DNA from: Actinomycetes bacterium
GTDB lineage: Bacteria > Actinomycetota > Actinomycetes > Actinomycetales > Beutenbergiaceae
DNA: 6,969 bases
Assembly: GCA_021793935.1 (NCBI GenBank)
Contig: JAJYRV010000106.1
Span: 1-6,969 of the forward strand
Reading direction: 5' to 3'
In this document: positions 1-5,991 of the stretch, one piece after another
Layout: every line of letters begins with the position of its first letter
Numbering within the stretch: the first letter of the stretch is position 1
The notes under the pieces: model-generated
What the model saw: only the letters and a program-made list of their open reading frames with translations
Told to the model about the DNA's origin: nothing
The model's database searches: none
Program-made: the position numbers and the translations under genes

Positions 1-100
1 TCCGATCTAGGCTCTGGCCCCGATTCCGTGCCTCCTCGATCGCAGCCGAGAGCGCCGCCCGACCTTCCTCATTTGCGATAAACCCGGCTACTACTGCCAC
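1..100 (-). CDS. Universal stress protein (UspA-like), N-terminal part, cut by window edge
   Basis: Seen: reading leftward from a GTG at 98-100, 33 codons stay open to the window edge. The product begins MAVVAGFIANEEGRAAL and continues with an AAIEEARNRG helix. Family knowledge: small actinobacterial UspA proteins start with a hydrophobic beta strand, then a short 'x-T/N-x-EGRAAL' turn and a helix of the form AAIEEAR-x-RG; this fragment fits that pattern closely. These are cytoplasmic proteins of about 120-150 residues linked to stress and dormancy, some of which bind ATP. The GTG start is chosen because AAGGAGG lies six bases upstream (107-113). The overlapping ATG (100-102) meets a TAG after three codons. 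The gene lies downstream of the DUF4192 gene on the same strand, 70 bp from its stop. The ATP-binding motif, if any, would be outside the window, so nucleotide binding cannot be judged. Confidence 0.72.
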   Translation of the reverse strand, partial: MAVVAGFIANEEGRAALSAAIEEARNRGQSLDR

Positions 101-106
101 ATCTAA

Positions 107-113
107 CCTCCTT
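107..113 (-). promoter_or_regulatory. Shine-Dalgarno AAGGAGG that fixes the GTG start of the Usp gene
   Basis: AAGGAGG on the minus strand is complementary to the anti-SD of 16S rRNA over seven bases. It is separated from the GTG (98-100) by six bases (TTAGAT). It is the strongest ribosome binding site in the window and decides GTG over the overlapping ATG at 100-102. Confidence 0.75.
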
Positions 114-124
114 GTACCTCCCTG

Positions 125-130
125 ACCCTA
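125..130 (-). promoter_or_regulatory. Possible -10 box (TAGGGT) for the Usp gene
   Basis: TAGGGT on the minus strand fits the actinobacterial TANNNT -10 pattern. It would place transcription initiation near 117-118, giving a leader of about 18 bases that contains the AAGGAGG site. No convincing -35 box is seen, and the spacer region overlaps the flank of the DUF4192 terminator hairpin. Read-through from the DUF4192 gene is the alternative. Confidence 0.3.
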
Positions 131-143
131 CCCGGTTCTCAAC

Positions 144-168
144 CAAGGAAGTAGACCATTGGGCCTAC
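144..168 (-). terminator. Terminator-like hairpin after the DUF4192 gene
   Basis: On the minus strand GTAGGCC (162-168) can pair with GGTCTAC (151-157), with one G-U pair and a four-base loop CAAT (158-161). A further G-U pair can extend the stem. The stem begins three bases after the DUF4192 stop codon and is followed by TTCCTTGG, a broken T-rich run. The position suits a terminator for DUF4192, but the T tract is imperfect, so termination may be partial. Confidence 0.45.
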
Positions 169-170
169 CG

Positions 171-1319
171 CTACGTCGGCGTCGCCGCCGCCATCCACGG
201 CGGGAGGAGGTTTCGGTGGAGGACGCTGGCGAGGGTCTGCGCGAGTGAATAGTCCGGGTCGGTCTCCCGGGCGAGATCGACGAGGATGTTCGCCTCAGCG
301 CCGTTCCCGACCCACCAGTTGCACCACGCCCAGGTCGTCAGCACCGGGGCGCGGGCGCCGGACGGGCAGTGCCGGGCTGCGGCGTGCAGTAGATCCAGGT
401 AGCGGTAGATGTGGGCTGAGGGCGGCGGGCCGGAGCGGTCAAATAGCCGCGTGAAATGTGCGTCGGTACCGACCATCGGGATGGCGGCGCCTGTGCATGC
501 GGCGTAGATGACGTTGTCGCGGATCGTGGTGGTGTGCAGGGACAGTCCCAGCAGCGAGAGTTCGGGCGGGCGAAGAGGCACGCTCGCGTCTCCTTCCGCG
601 CGTTCGGCGCGGGCGAGGACCTCGAGCGCGCGGGTCCATTTCCTCATCGTCATCCGTTCCCAGGCGAAGGAGGGTGCCCGCCCCATGCGCCGGTGGATCT
701 GGTTGAGTTCCCGCCGCACCGGTTCGGTGACGCTTCCCGCGGGCGGGGCATCTGGCAACACGATGAGGTGATCCCTGCTCGGGGCAACCTGCCGGCCGTT
801 GAGGACCATCCACGCCGCGATCGTGGAATGGGCGAGCACGGAGGCAGGTTGGCCGTTGCTCGCGCAGTGCCCCGGTACGGCGCAGGCGAGGCACCGCCAG
901 CGTTCCCGGGAGACGATGTAAGTGCGCTCGGGATCGAAGCGGCTGTCATCGAACCACCGGGCGATCTCGGTTAGGAGCCGGGTGACCCGCCCCTCCTGGC
1001 GGGTGTCGCCCCTCGGGCCTGAAGACAGCGCGTCAAAGAGGCGCTCATCGTAGAGGATGAGGAAGCCCTCGCAGGTCGCTTGGGCGTCCAACCGTTCGCG
1101 CATCGAAGTACGGGTACGGCGCGCGAGGTTGGGCTCGAGCAGGACCGAGGTATCCACGCGGGCGAGGAAACCCAACCGCTTCTTCCCCTGCTCGCGCCGG
1201 GAGGTGAGGATGACGAAGGAGTCGGTGAGGTGGAAGCCGAACTGGTATGGAACGAACGAGAGTAACTCCACCGGATCGTACAGATCCAGCGGGATCGGGG
1301 TATCAGTGAGATCAGTCAT
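171..1319 (-). CDS. DUF4192 family protein, function unknown
   Basis: Recognised as DUF4192 (382 aa, close to full family length) from two ends. The N-terminal signature is at residues 16-40 (DPVELLSFVPYQFGF followed by H-LTDSFVIL). The C-terminal signature is at about 326-378: VLTTWAWCNWWVGNGAEAN, then DPDYSLAQTLASVLHRNLLPPW. A family-typical Cys region with Trp and a Gly-x-Pro tail sits in the middle (W141, C143, C146, C152, G156-P158), which could bind metal or form a disulfide; that is a guess. No signal peptide or membrane helix is visible, so it is probably cytoplasmic. The start is ATG 1317-1319 with only a weak GGTGAG upstream. It is transcribed away from the prenyl synthase gene, 107 bp apart. 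The family has no established biochemical role, so none is proposed. Confidence 0.88.
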   Translation of the reverse strand: MTDLTDTPIPLDLYDPVELLSFVPYQFGFHLTDSFVILTSRREQGKKRLGFLARVDTSVLLEPNLARRTRTSMRERLDAQATCEGFLILYDERLFDALSSGPRGDTRQEGRVTRLLTEIARWFDDSRFDPERTYIVSRERWRCLACAVPGHCASNGQPASVLAHSTIAAWMVLNGRQVAPSRDHLIVLPDAPPAGSVTEPVRRELNQIHRRMGRAPSFAWERMTMRKWTRALEVLARAERAEGDASVPLRPPELSLLGLSLHTTTIRDNVIYAACTGAAIPMVGTDAHFTRLFDRSGPPPSAHIYRYLDLLHAAARHCPSGARAPVLTTWAWCNWWVGNGAEANILVDLARETDPDYSLAQTLASVLHRNLLPPWMAAATPT

Positions 1320-1410
1320 AGCTCACCATCCGCCCCACCTGGGTCCGGTGCGCGGGTGGCGCCGCTCTGTTGTGGACGCCGGGGCAGGTGGGGAAACCAG
1401 CTGTGCCGCG

Positions 1411-1426
1411 AGGATAGGCTGGAGGC
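1411..1426 (+). promoter_or_regulatory. Candidate leaderless promoter of the prenyl synthase gene
   Basis: TAGGCT (1415-1420) matches the actinobacterial -10 pattern TANNNT and is followed by exactly six bases before the GTG at 1427. Initiation would therefore fall on the start codon itself. A GGAAAC (1392-1397) lies 17 bases upstream as a weak -35 candidate. The GGAGG at 1421-1425 is only one base from the GTG, too close to act as a normal Shine-Dalgarno. On the other strand TATCCT (1411-1416) overlaps this box and could serve as a -10 for the DUF4192 gene, giving a leader of roughly 85 bases. Confidence 0.5.
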
Positions 1427-2509
1427 GTGCCTGAAGAATCACTGACCGCGCTGCGCTCCGCCGTCTCCCACCGCTTAGATATTCAACTCCGGGCCTACCG
1501 GGAGAAGTTCTCCGCCGTCGGCCACGAGGTCGCCGACCTCTTCGACGTCGCCGCGCCGCTGTTGCAACGGGGCAAACGGTTGCGGGCGAGCTTCCTCGCC
1601 GCTGGGTGGCGCTGCTTCGGGGGCCGCGCGCTCGCGGGCGCAGAGACCGCAGCCGGGGCCGGCCTGGAACTGTTCCAACTCGCCGCGCTCGTGCACGATG
1701 ACCTCATGGATGCCTCGCTCAGCAGGCGGGGCCTACCAGCCGCGCACCTGCAGTTCCGGGCCCTACACGAGGAACGAACGATGATCTCCAACCCCGATTC
1801 CTTCGGGGCGGCCGGGGCGCTCCTCCTCGGCGATCTCCTCCTCGTCGCCGCAGAGTCGGAACTGCAGGCCGCGCTCATCGACCATCCGGACACCGCCCCT
1901 GCGGCCCGGGCAGTGTTCGAGGAGATGATGGCGGAGGTGACCGTTGGGCAGTATCTCGACATTTACGCCCAATCGGCCCCGTGGGCAGAGGACCCCGAGG
2001 TCGACCTCGACCGTGCCCGGCGGGTAATCAAAGCCAAATCCGCTCGATACTCCGTAGAGCACCCGCTCGCGCTGGGAGCGGCGATGGCGGGCGCGAACCG
2101 CGCGGGCTGTGAAGCAATCCGCGCGGTCGGCCTCCCCGTGGGTGAAGCCTTCCAGATGCGCGACGACGTGCTCTCCGTCTTCGGCGATCCGGCGGTGACC
2201 GGCAAACCCGCCGGCGATGACCTGCGGGAAGGCAAACGCACCGTGCTCGTCACCTCCGCGATGACCCTCGCATCACCGCCGGAGGTCGAGATCCTCAGGT
2301 CTCGGATCGGCGACCCCGGCCTCACCGAGGACCAGGTGGTGGAGGTGCGGGAGATCCTGACCTCCTGCGGTGCCCTCGCGGAGGTGGAGGAGCTCATTTC
2401 CCAGCGCGCGGCCACCGCGCAGGCGGCGATCGATGCCCTCGACCTGCCCGCCGAGCAAGATCAGCTGCTCCGCGAGCTCGCTACGGCGGCCATCACTCGC
2501 AACCAGTAA
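1427..2509 (+). CDS. (E)-isoprenyl/polyprenyl diphosphate synthase (trans-prenyltransferase)
   Basis: A 360-aa member of the polyprenyl synthetase family, which condenses isopentenyl diphosphate with an allylic diphosphate to make longer isoprenoid diphosphates for quinones, lipid carriers or carotenoids. Visible motifs: GKRLRA (49-54, substrate diphosphate binding); the first Asp-rich motif DDLMD (91-95) followed by RRG (100-102); GQYLD (174-178); K204-S205 in the K-(T/S)-A region; and the second Asp-rich motif DDVLSVFGD (246-254) followed by GKPAGDDLREGKRT. All metal-binding aspartates are present, so it should be active. The residues four and five places before the first Asp motif are Ala (A86, A87), which argues against a strict farnesyl synthase and for C20 or longer products; this is inference. 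The position relative to pknL and aroG resembles M. tuberculosis idsA2 (Rv2173). No signal peptide is seen. The start is the GTG directly after the -10-like box. Confidence 0.93.
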   Translation: MPEESLTALRSAVSHRLDIQLRAYREKFSAVGHEVADLFDVAAPLLQRGKRLRASFLAAGWRCFGGRALAGAETAAGAGLELFQLAALVHDDLMDASLSRRGLPAAHLQFRALHEERTMISNPDSFGAAGALLLGDLLLVAAESELQAALIDHPDTAPAARAVFEEMMAEVTVGQYLDIYAQSAPWAEDPEVDLDRARRVIKAKSARYSVEHPLALGAAMAGANRAGCEAIRAVGLPVGEAFQMRDDVLSVFGDPAVTGKPAGDDLREGKRTVLVTSAMTLASPPEVEILRSRIGDPGLTEDQVVEVREILTSCGALAEVEELISQRAATAQAAIDALDLPAEQDQLLRELATAAITRNQ

Positions 2510-2518
2510 CCCTCCATC

Positions 2519-2540
2519 GTTATCGCATAACTTTCGAAAC
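2519..2540. promoter_or_regulatory. Paired dyads upstream of the LysM gene promoter (possible operator)
   Basis: Two symmetric elements abut. GTTAT-CGC-ATAAC (2519-2531) is a perfect five-base inverted repeat with a three-base centre. TTTCGAAA (2532-2539) is a perfect eight-base palindrome. They end four bases before the -35 box at 2544. ATAAC (2527-2531) and GAAAC (2536-2540) also form an imperfect direct repeat, loosely like the half-site pairs reported for MtrA, which controls peptidoglycan-hydrolase genes in actinobacteria. The symmetry is seen; the regulator is a guess. The first dyad starts ten bases after the prenyl synthase stop but has no T tract, so it is a poor terminator. Confidence 0.35.
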
Positions 2541-2543
2541 GGG

Positions 2544-2572
2544 TTGCTCGACACGCGTATAACCACTATTGT
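2544..2572 (+). promoter_or_regulatory. Promoter of the LysM-transglycosylase gene
   Basis: TTGCTC (2544-2549) and TATTGT (2567-2572) are separated by a 17-base spacer, a good fit to a housekeeping-sigma promoter. Initiation would be near 2579, leaving a leader of about 58 bases with the AGGAG ribosome site. The region is clearly more AT-rich than the flanking genes. A second AT-rich box, TATAAC (2558-2563), lies inside the spacer. Confidence 0.55.
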
Positions 2573-2590
2573 CACTTTAGTCTCACGCGT

Positions 2591-2607
2591 CTCAAGAACC
2601 TCTTGAG
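2591..2607 (+). repeat. Inverted repeat in the 5' leader of the LysM gene
   Basis: CTCAAG (2591-2596) and CTTGAG (2602-2607) are perfect inverted copies around a five-base loop AACCT. The resulting hairpin would lie in the leader RNA, 20 bases before AGGAG. It is too far from the ribosome site to hide it directly and has no following T tract, so a role in RNA stability or as a DNA operator is equally possible. Confidence 0.35.
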
Positions 2608-2626
2608 CACCTCGTCATCGTCGAGC

Positions 2627-2631
2627 AGGAG
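2627..2631 (+). promoter_or_regulatory. Ribosome binding site AGGAG of the LysM gene
   Basis: AGGAG is followed by a five-base spacer TTTTC and the ATG at 2637. It fixes the start of the secreted LysM protein and contrasts with the two neighbouring plus-strand genes, which lack a properly placed Shine-Dalgarno. Confidence 0.65.
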
Positions 2632-2636
2632 TTTTC

Positions 2637-4022
2637 ATGGCCCGTCGCAAGGATCGGACCGTACACACCACCGGGGCCGTCATCGGCGCTACCGCGATCG
2701 CCCTCGCAGGCGCTCCCGCAGCAGACACCGGCGAACCGGAGCTTCGCCTCCTGCCTCCCCTGGAGAACCACTCGGGGGATTCCGCCTCGCAGTCGCAGGG
2801 AGTCGTCGGAGTAGGCGGCCTGGGCATGGGCCGCGGCGTGATCAACCCCGAGGCGATGTCGGCGGCGATGAACAAATCCTCGCTCACCCACAAAGTGAAA
2901 TCGGGCGACACGGTTTGGGATCTCGCCCGGAAGTACAACACGAGCGTTAAGAAGATCATCGACGCGAACAACCTCGGTTCGAACGCGATGATCCGGATCG
3001 GGCAGTCCCTGACGATCCCGGGCAAATCCTCGAGCCAGGGCTCCTCCTCGAGTGGTTCCTCAAGCTCCAAGCCTTCTTCGGGCTCCTCGGCGAAGTCCCA
3101 CCGCGTCGCCAGCGGCGAAACGCTCAGTGGAATCGCCGCCCGGTACGGCACGACGACGGCGAAGCTTGCCGCGGCCAACAAGCTCTCCAATCCCAACCTC
3201 ATCCGGGCGGGCCAGGTGCTCAAGGTCCCGGGTGCCGGCGGCGGCTCCTCCTCGAACACCCCCTCCTCGGGATCGAGCTCGAAACCTTCTGGCGGCTCCT
3301 CCTCCGCGTCGGCGAAGACGCACACGGTCAAGTCCGGAGACACCGTCTGGGGGATCGCACGTTCCTACAGCACGACGGTGAGCGCGATCATCAAGGCGAA
3401 TAAACTCGGCGCCGATGGTCTCATCCGCATCGGTCAGAAACTGTCCATCCCCGGCGCGAGCGGGTCGGCATCCTCCGGTGGCTCCTCGGCCCCCGCGGCG
3501 AAGCCCTCCAGCCCGAACAACGCGTGCAAGAACCTCGTTCCCAACACCTTCCTTCACTACACCTACCCCGATAACGTGGTGAAGGCGGCGAACGAGAACA
3601 AGTGCACGCTCGACGCGATGAACGTTCCCAGCCGCGATTCCATGCAGCGCCTCGTACGCCAGACCGCGATCGACATGGGGGTCGACCCCGCGCTCGCACA
3701 GGCGGTCGCTCTGCAGGAGTCTGGGTTCAACCAGCGCGCGGTCTCCCCCGCGAACGCGATCGGCACGATGCAGGTGATCCCCTCCTCCGGCGAGTGGGCC
3801 GGGCAGCTGCTGGGCCGCAAGATCAACCTGCTTGACCCGCACGACAACGTCGCCGCCGGGGTCGCGATCCTGCGCCAGCTGCAGCGCACCTTCCCCTCCA
3901 ACCTCGATCACGCGATCGGAGCGTACTACCAGGGTTCGGGCTCAGTCTCCAAGTACGGACTCGCCTCCGACACCCGTAATTACGTCGCCGCGATCAAGAA
4001 CCACATGAAGAAGTACAACTAG
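2637..4022 (+). CDS. Secreted LysM (x3) lytic transglycosylase, peptidoglycan hydrolase
   Basis: Predicted exported murein-cleaving enzyme of 461 aa. Order of parts: basic N terminus (MARRKDR), hydrophobic signal core 12-26 with likely cleavage after A28 (A26-P-A); LysM 1 at about 84-129, LysM 2 at 155-199, LysM 3 at 228-273, each ending in a V/I-P-G motif; Ser/Gly/Pro-rich linkers at 129-153, 200-226 and 274-294; a Cys-containing segment (C297, C323) at 295-335; and a lysozyme-like SLT domain at about 338-456. In the SLT domain the ALQES motif gives catalytic Glu361. It is followed by the AIGTMQVIP motif (375-383), AYYQGSGSV (429-437) and NYV (448-450), the usual SLT pattern, so it looks catalytically intact. 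LysM domains bind N-acetylglucosamine chains and hold the enzyme on the wall. A twin-arginine motif is not convincing, so Sec export is expected. It sits between the prenyl synthase and PASTA kinase genes, with its own promoter and a following hairpin. It is not an Rpf protein, since the catalytic domain is SLT-like. Confidence 0.92.
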   Translation: MARRKDRTVHTTGAVIGATAIALAGAPAADTGEPELRLLPPLENHSGDSASQSQGVVGVGGLGMGRGVINPEAMSAAMNKSSLTHKVKSGDTVWDLARKYNTSVKKIIDANNLGSNAMIRIGQSLTIPGKSSSQGSSSSGSSSSKPSSGSSAKSHRVASGETLSGIAARYGTTTAKLAAANKLSNPNLIRAGQVLKVPGAGGGSSSNTPSSGSSSKPSGGSSSASAKTHTVKSGDTVWGIARSYSTTVSAIIKANKLGADGLIRIGQKLSIPGASGSASSGGSSAPAAKPSSPNNACKNLVPNTFLHYTYPDNVVKAANENKCTLDAMNVPSRDSMQRLVRQTAIDMGVDPALAQAVALQESGFNQRAVSPANAIGTMQVIPSSGEWAGQLLGRKINLLDPHDNVAAGVAILRQLQRTFPSNLDHAIGAYYQGSGSVSKYGLASDTRNYVAAIKNHMKKYN

Positions 4023-4041
4023 GGACACGCATCCTGCGCGC

Positions 4042-4060
4042 GGCGCCCTGGGGCGTCTTT
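4042..4060 (+). terminator. Short GC-rich terminator-like hairpin after the LysM gene
   Basis: GGCGCC (4042-4047) can pair with GGCGTC (4052-4057), including one G-U pair, around a four-base loop CTGG, followed by TTT (4058-4060). It lies 20 bases after the LysM stop and five bases before the -10 box of the kinase gene. The stem is short and the T run only three bases, so termination may be partial. Confidence 0.45.
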
Positions 4061-4065
4061 CCGCG

Positions 4066-4077
4066 TAGACTTCGGGC
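4066..4077 (+). promoter_or_regulatory. Candidate leaderless promoter of the PASTA kinase gene
   Basis: TAGACT (4066-4071) fits the TANNNT -10 pattern and is followed by six bases (TCGGGC) and the GTG at 4078, so RNA would begin at the start codon. No purine-rich Shine-Dalgarno precedes the GTG. The geometry is identical to that at 1415-1427. No clear -35 box is seen 16-18 bases upstream. Confidence 0.5.
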
Positions 4078-5991
4078 GTGGCCTCCACGTTGACTGATCC
4101 GCTGATCGGCCGTCTCATCGACAGCCGGTACCTCGTTCGCGCGCGCATCGCCCGCGGCGGGATGGCCACGGTCTATCTCGCCAACGATCGCCGGTTGGAC
4201 CGCGACGTTGCGATCAAGGTGATGCACCCGCACCTGACCGAAGGTACCGACGTTGCCGCACGGTTCCGGCGGGAGGCTCGGGCTGCGGCTCGCCTCGCCC
4301 ACCCCGGCGTCGTCGGGGTCTTCGACCAGGGCACCGACGGTGACGTCTCCTACCTCGCGATGGAGTACGTGGACGGCCATAATCTGCGCGGCGAACTCGG
4401 CCGTCGGGGCGCTTTCAGCGTGGATGAGGCGCTGACGACGATCGCCACGATCCTCGACGCGCTGGGCTCGGCGCACCGCGCGGGACTCGTGCACCGGGAC
4501 ATCAAACCCGAGAACGTCCTCGTGAGCGCAGATGGCTCCCTGAAGGTGGCCGACTTCGGCCTCGCCCGGGCGGTCACGGAGGCGACGGCGGCCTCGACGG
4601 GGAACCTCCTGGGCACCGTTGCCTACCTCTCCCCCGAGATCATCACCTCCGGCGCCGCCGACGCCCGCGCCGACGTCTACGCCGTTGGGATCATGCTCTA
4701 CGAGCTGCTGTGCGCCGCTCCCCCCTACGAGGGCGAGAGCGCGATCCACGTCGCCTATCAACACGTCCACGAGGATCTCCCCTCGATCCGGGAGGCCGAA
4801 CCGTGGGTGCCGAAGGAGGTGGAAGACCTCATCGCCCGGTTGTGCGCCCGCGACCCAGAGGAGCGGCCTGTTGATGGGATCGCTGCGCGGGAAGAGGTTC
4901 TCGGCGTCGCCACCTCCCTCTCTGAGGAGCAGCTCTCGAGCCGCAGCGACATCGTCGGCAGCGAGGGCTCCGCGGGTGAGGATCACACCATCGCGCTCTC
5001 CGGGTCAGGCACGACGGCCCTGCCCATCGGCGCGGTCTCCGGGGTGACCCAAGCGCTACCCAACCGGCTCAATCCCGCCCGCAAGCGCCGTCGTCGCCGC
5101 CGCTGGGCACTCGTGGCCCTCATCCTGTTCCTGCTCCTCGCCGCCGGGGGCGGGGCGTGGTGGTATTTCGCGGAAGGCCCGGGCGCGTACACCGCCGTTC
5201 CCGATGTCACGGGAAAGACGGAGGGGCAAGCCGTGGCTGACCTCTCCCGCAGCCGGCTCCACCACACGATCGAGCGGGAGCACTCCGACGACGTCCCGCT
5301 CGGGCAGGTCATCCGCACCGACCCGGAGACGGGTTCCGACGTGCGCTACGACTCCTCCGTCGAGCTCATCGTTTCGCAAGGCGTACTCATTATCGAGGTG
5401 CCGGATCTGGAGGGGTTGACCGAGGAGGAGATCCGGGCGGCGCTCGCCGATGCAGGGTGGGACGGATCCACCCTGACGGTGGCGACGGAATGGTCCCAGG
5501 AAGTCGAACAGGGAGAGTTCATCTCCGCCACCCCCGCGGCTGGGGAGCGAATCACCCACTCCGATCCGATCTCGGTCGTCGTCTCGGCGGGCCCCAGGCC
5601 GGTGACCGTGCGGAACGTCGTCGGCCAAGCGAAGGATGAGGCGGTGACCCAACTGGAGGAACAGAACCTCGCCATCGAGATCGCCGAGGAACAGGTGTTT
5701 TCTGATTCCATCGCGGAGGGCAGCGTTGCCGCCCAGGACCCGGCGGAGGGCACCGAGGCGCACGAGGGGAACACCGTGACGTTGACGATTTCCAAGGGGC
5801 CGGAGCTTTTCGAGGTGCCCTCGGTAACGTTCAAGTCTTACGAGGACGCCAAGGAGATCCTCGAATCGAGCGGGTTCAAGGTGGAGCGCAAGGACTGGTT
5901 CGGGGGCGCGCTGGGCACCGTGCGCTTCCAGGATCCCGGGCCCGGGGATAAACATCCGAAGGGGACCGTGGTCACGCTGACTGTGATCTAG
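4078..5991 (+). CDS. pknL: PknL/PknB-type membrane Ser/Thr kinase with four PASTA repeats
   Basis: 637-aa receptor-like kinase. The kinase domain (about 18-278) has the Gly loop ARGGMATVY (25-33), VAIK with Lys47, helix-C Glu66, HRDIKPEN (139-146, catalytic Asp141), DFG (159-161), SPE (185-187) and Arg263, so it should be active. The activation segment carries T168, T170 and T174; by position T174 matches Thr173 of M. tuberculosis PknB. A juxtamembrane linker ends in an arginine-rich run (335-342), then one membrane helix (about 343-364) puts the C terminus outside. Four PASTA repeats follow: about 371-435, 438-505, 507-574 and 577-637. PASTA domains bind peptidoglycan or muropeptides, so the protein likely couples wall state to phosphorylation. 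The symbol pknL rests on the prenyl synthase and class II DAHP synthase neighbours; PknB itself normally sits with pknA, rodA and pbpA near the origin. M. tuberculosis PknL, as I recall, lacks PASTA repeats. The start is the GTG after the -10 box. Confidence 0.92.
   Translation: MASTLTDPLIGRLIDSRYLVRARIARGGMATVYLANDRRLDRDVAIKVMHPHLTEGTDVAARFRREARAAARLAHPGVVGVFDQGTDGDVSYLAMEYVDGHNLRGELGRRGAFSVDEALTTIATILDALGSAHRAGLVHRDIKPENVLVSADGSLKVADFGLARAVTEATAASTGNLLGTVAYLSPEIITSGAADARADVYAVGIMLYELLCAAPPYEGESAIHVAYQHVHEDLPSIREAEPWVPKEVEDLIARLCARDPEERPVDGIAAREEVLGVATSLSEEQLSSRSDIVGSEGSAGEDHTIALSGSGTTALPIGAVSGVTQALPNRLNPARKRRRRRRWALVALILFLLLAAGGGAWWYFAEGPGAYTAVPDVTGKTEGQAVADLSRSRLHHTIEREHSDDVPLGQVIRTDPETGSDVRYDSSVELIVSQGVLIIEVPDLEGLTEEEIRAALADAGWDGSTLTVATEWSQEVEQGEFISATPAAGERITHSDPISVVVSAGPRPVTVRNVVGQAKDEAVTQLEEQNLAIEIAEEQVFSDSIAEGSVAAQDPAEGTEAHEGNTVTLTISKGPELFEVPSVTFKSYEDAKEILESSGFKVERKDWFGGALGTVRFQDPGPGDKHPKGTVVTLTVI
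5988..5991. other. Shared CTAG: overlapping stop codons of convergent genes
   Basis: The kinase gene ends with TAG at 5989-5991 and the molybdoprotein gene ends with TAG on the minus strand at 5988-5990. Both stops lie in one CTAG, so the coding regions overlap by four bases and no intergenic terminator can exist. Any terminator must lie inside the opposing coding sequence. Confidence 0.9.

Noticed and set aside
456..974. 172-codon plus-strand frame inside the DUF4192 gene
   Set aside because: The minus strand holds the DUF4192 signatures across this span. The plus frame shows no known motif and no convincing ribosome site.
1421..1425. GGAGG as the Shine-Dalgarno for the prenyl synthase GTG
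   Set aside because: Only one base separates it from the GTG, too short for normal ribosome positioning. A leaderless start fits better, although an undetected downstream start cannot be fully excluded.
2573..2636. c-di-AMP (ydaO-type) riboswitch, as found before many actinobacterial wall-hydrolase genes
   Set aside because: The predicted leader is only about 58 bases and shows one small hairpin, far too short for that riboswitch.
2637..2720. Tat signal from the RR pair at the LysM protein N terminus
   Set aside because: MARRKDRTV lacks the hydrophobic and Lys positions of the twin-arginine consensus; an ordinary Sec signal explains the sequence.
2615..3343. 242-codon antisense frame rich in Glu/Pro opposite the LysM linkers
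   Set aside because: Its Glu/Pro richness is the reverse complement of the Ser/Gly linker codons; no independent start signal or domain is visible.
3060..3911. 283-codon open frame antisense to the LysM-transglycosylase gene
   Set aside because: The opposite strand carries clear LysM and SLT motifs. The antisense product is Arg/Gly/Val-rich with no recognisable domain, as expected from G/C-rich third positions.
5056..5955. 299-codon open frame antisense to the PASTA region
   Set aside because: The sense strand encodes the membrane helix and four PASTA repeats. The antisense product is low-complexity Arg/Leu/Gly-rich and has no family match I recognise.
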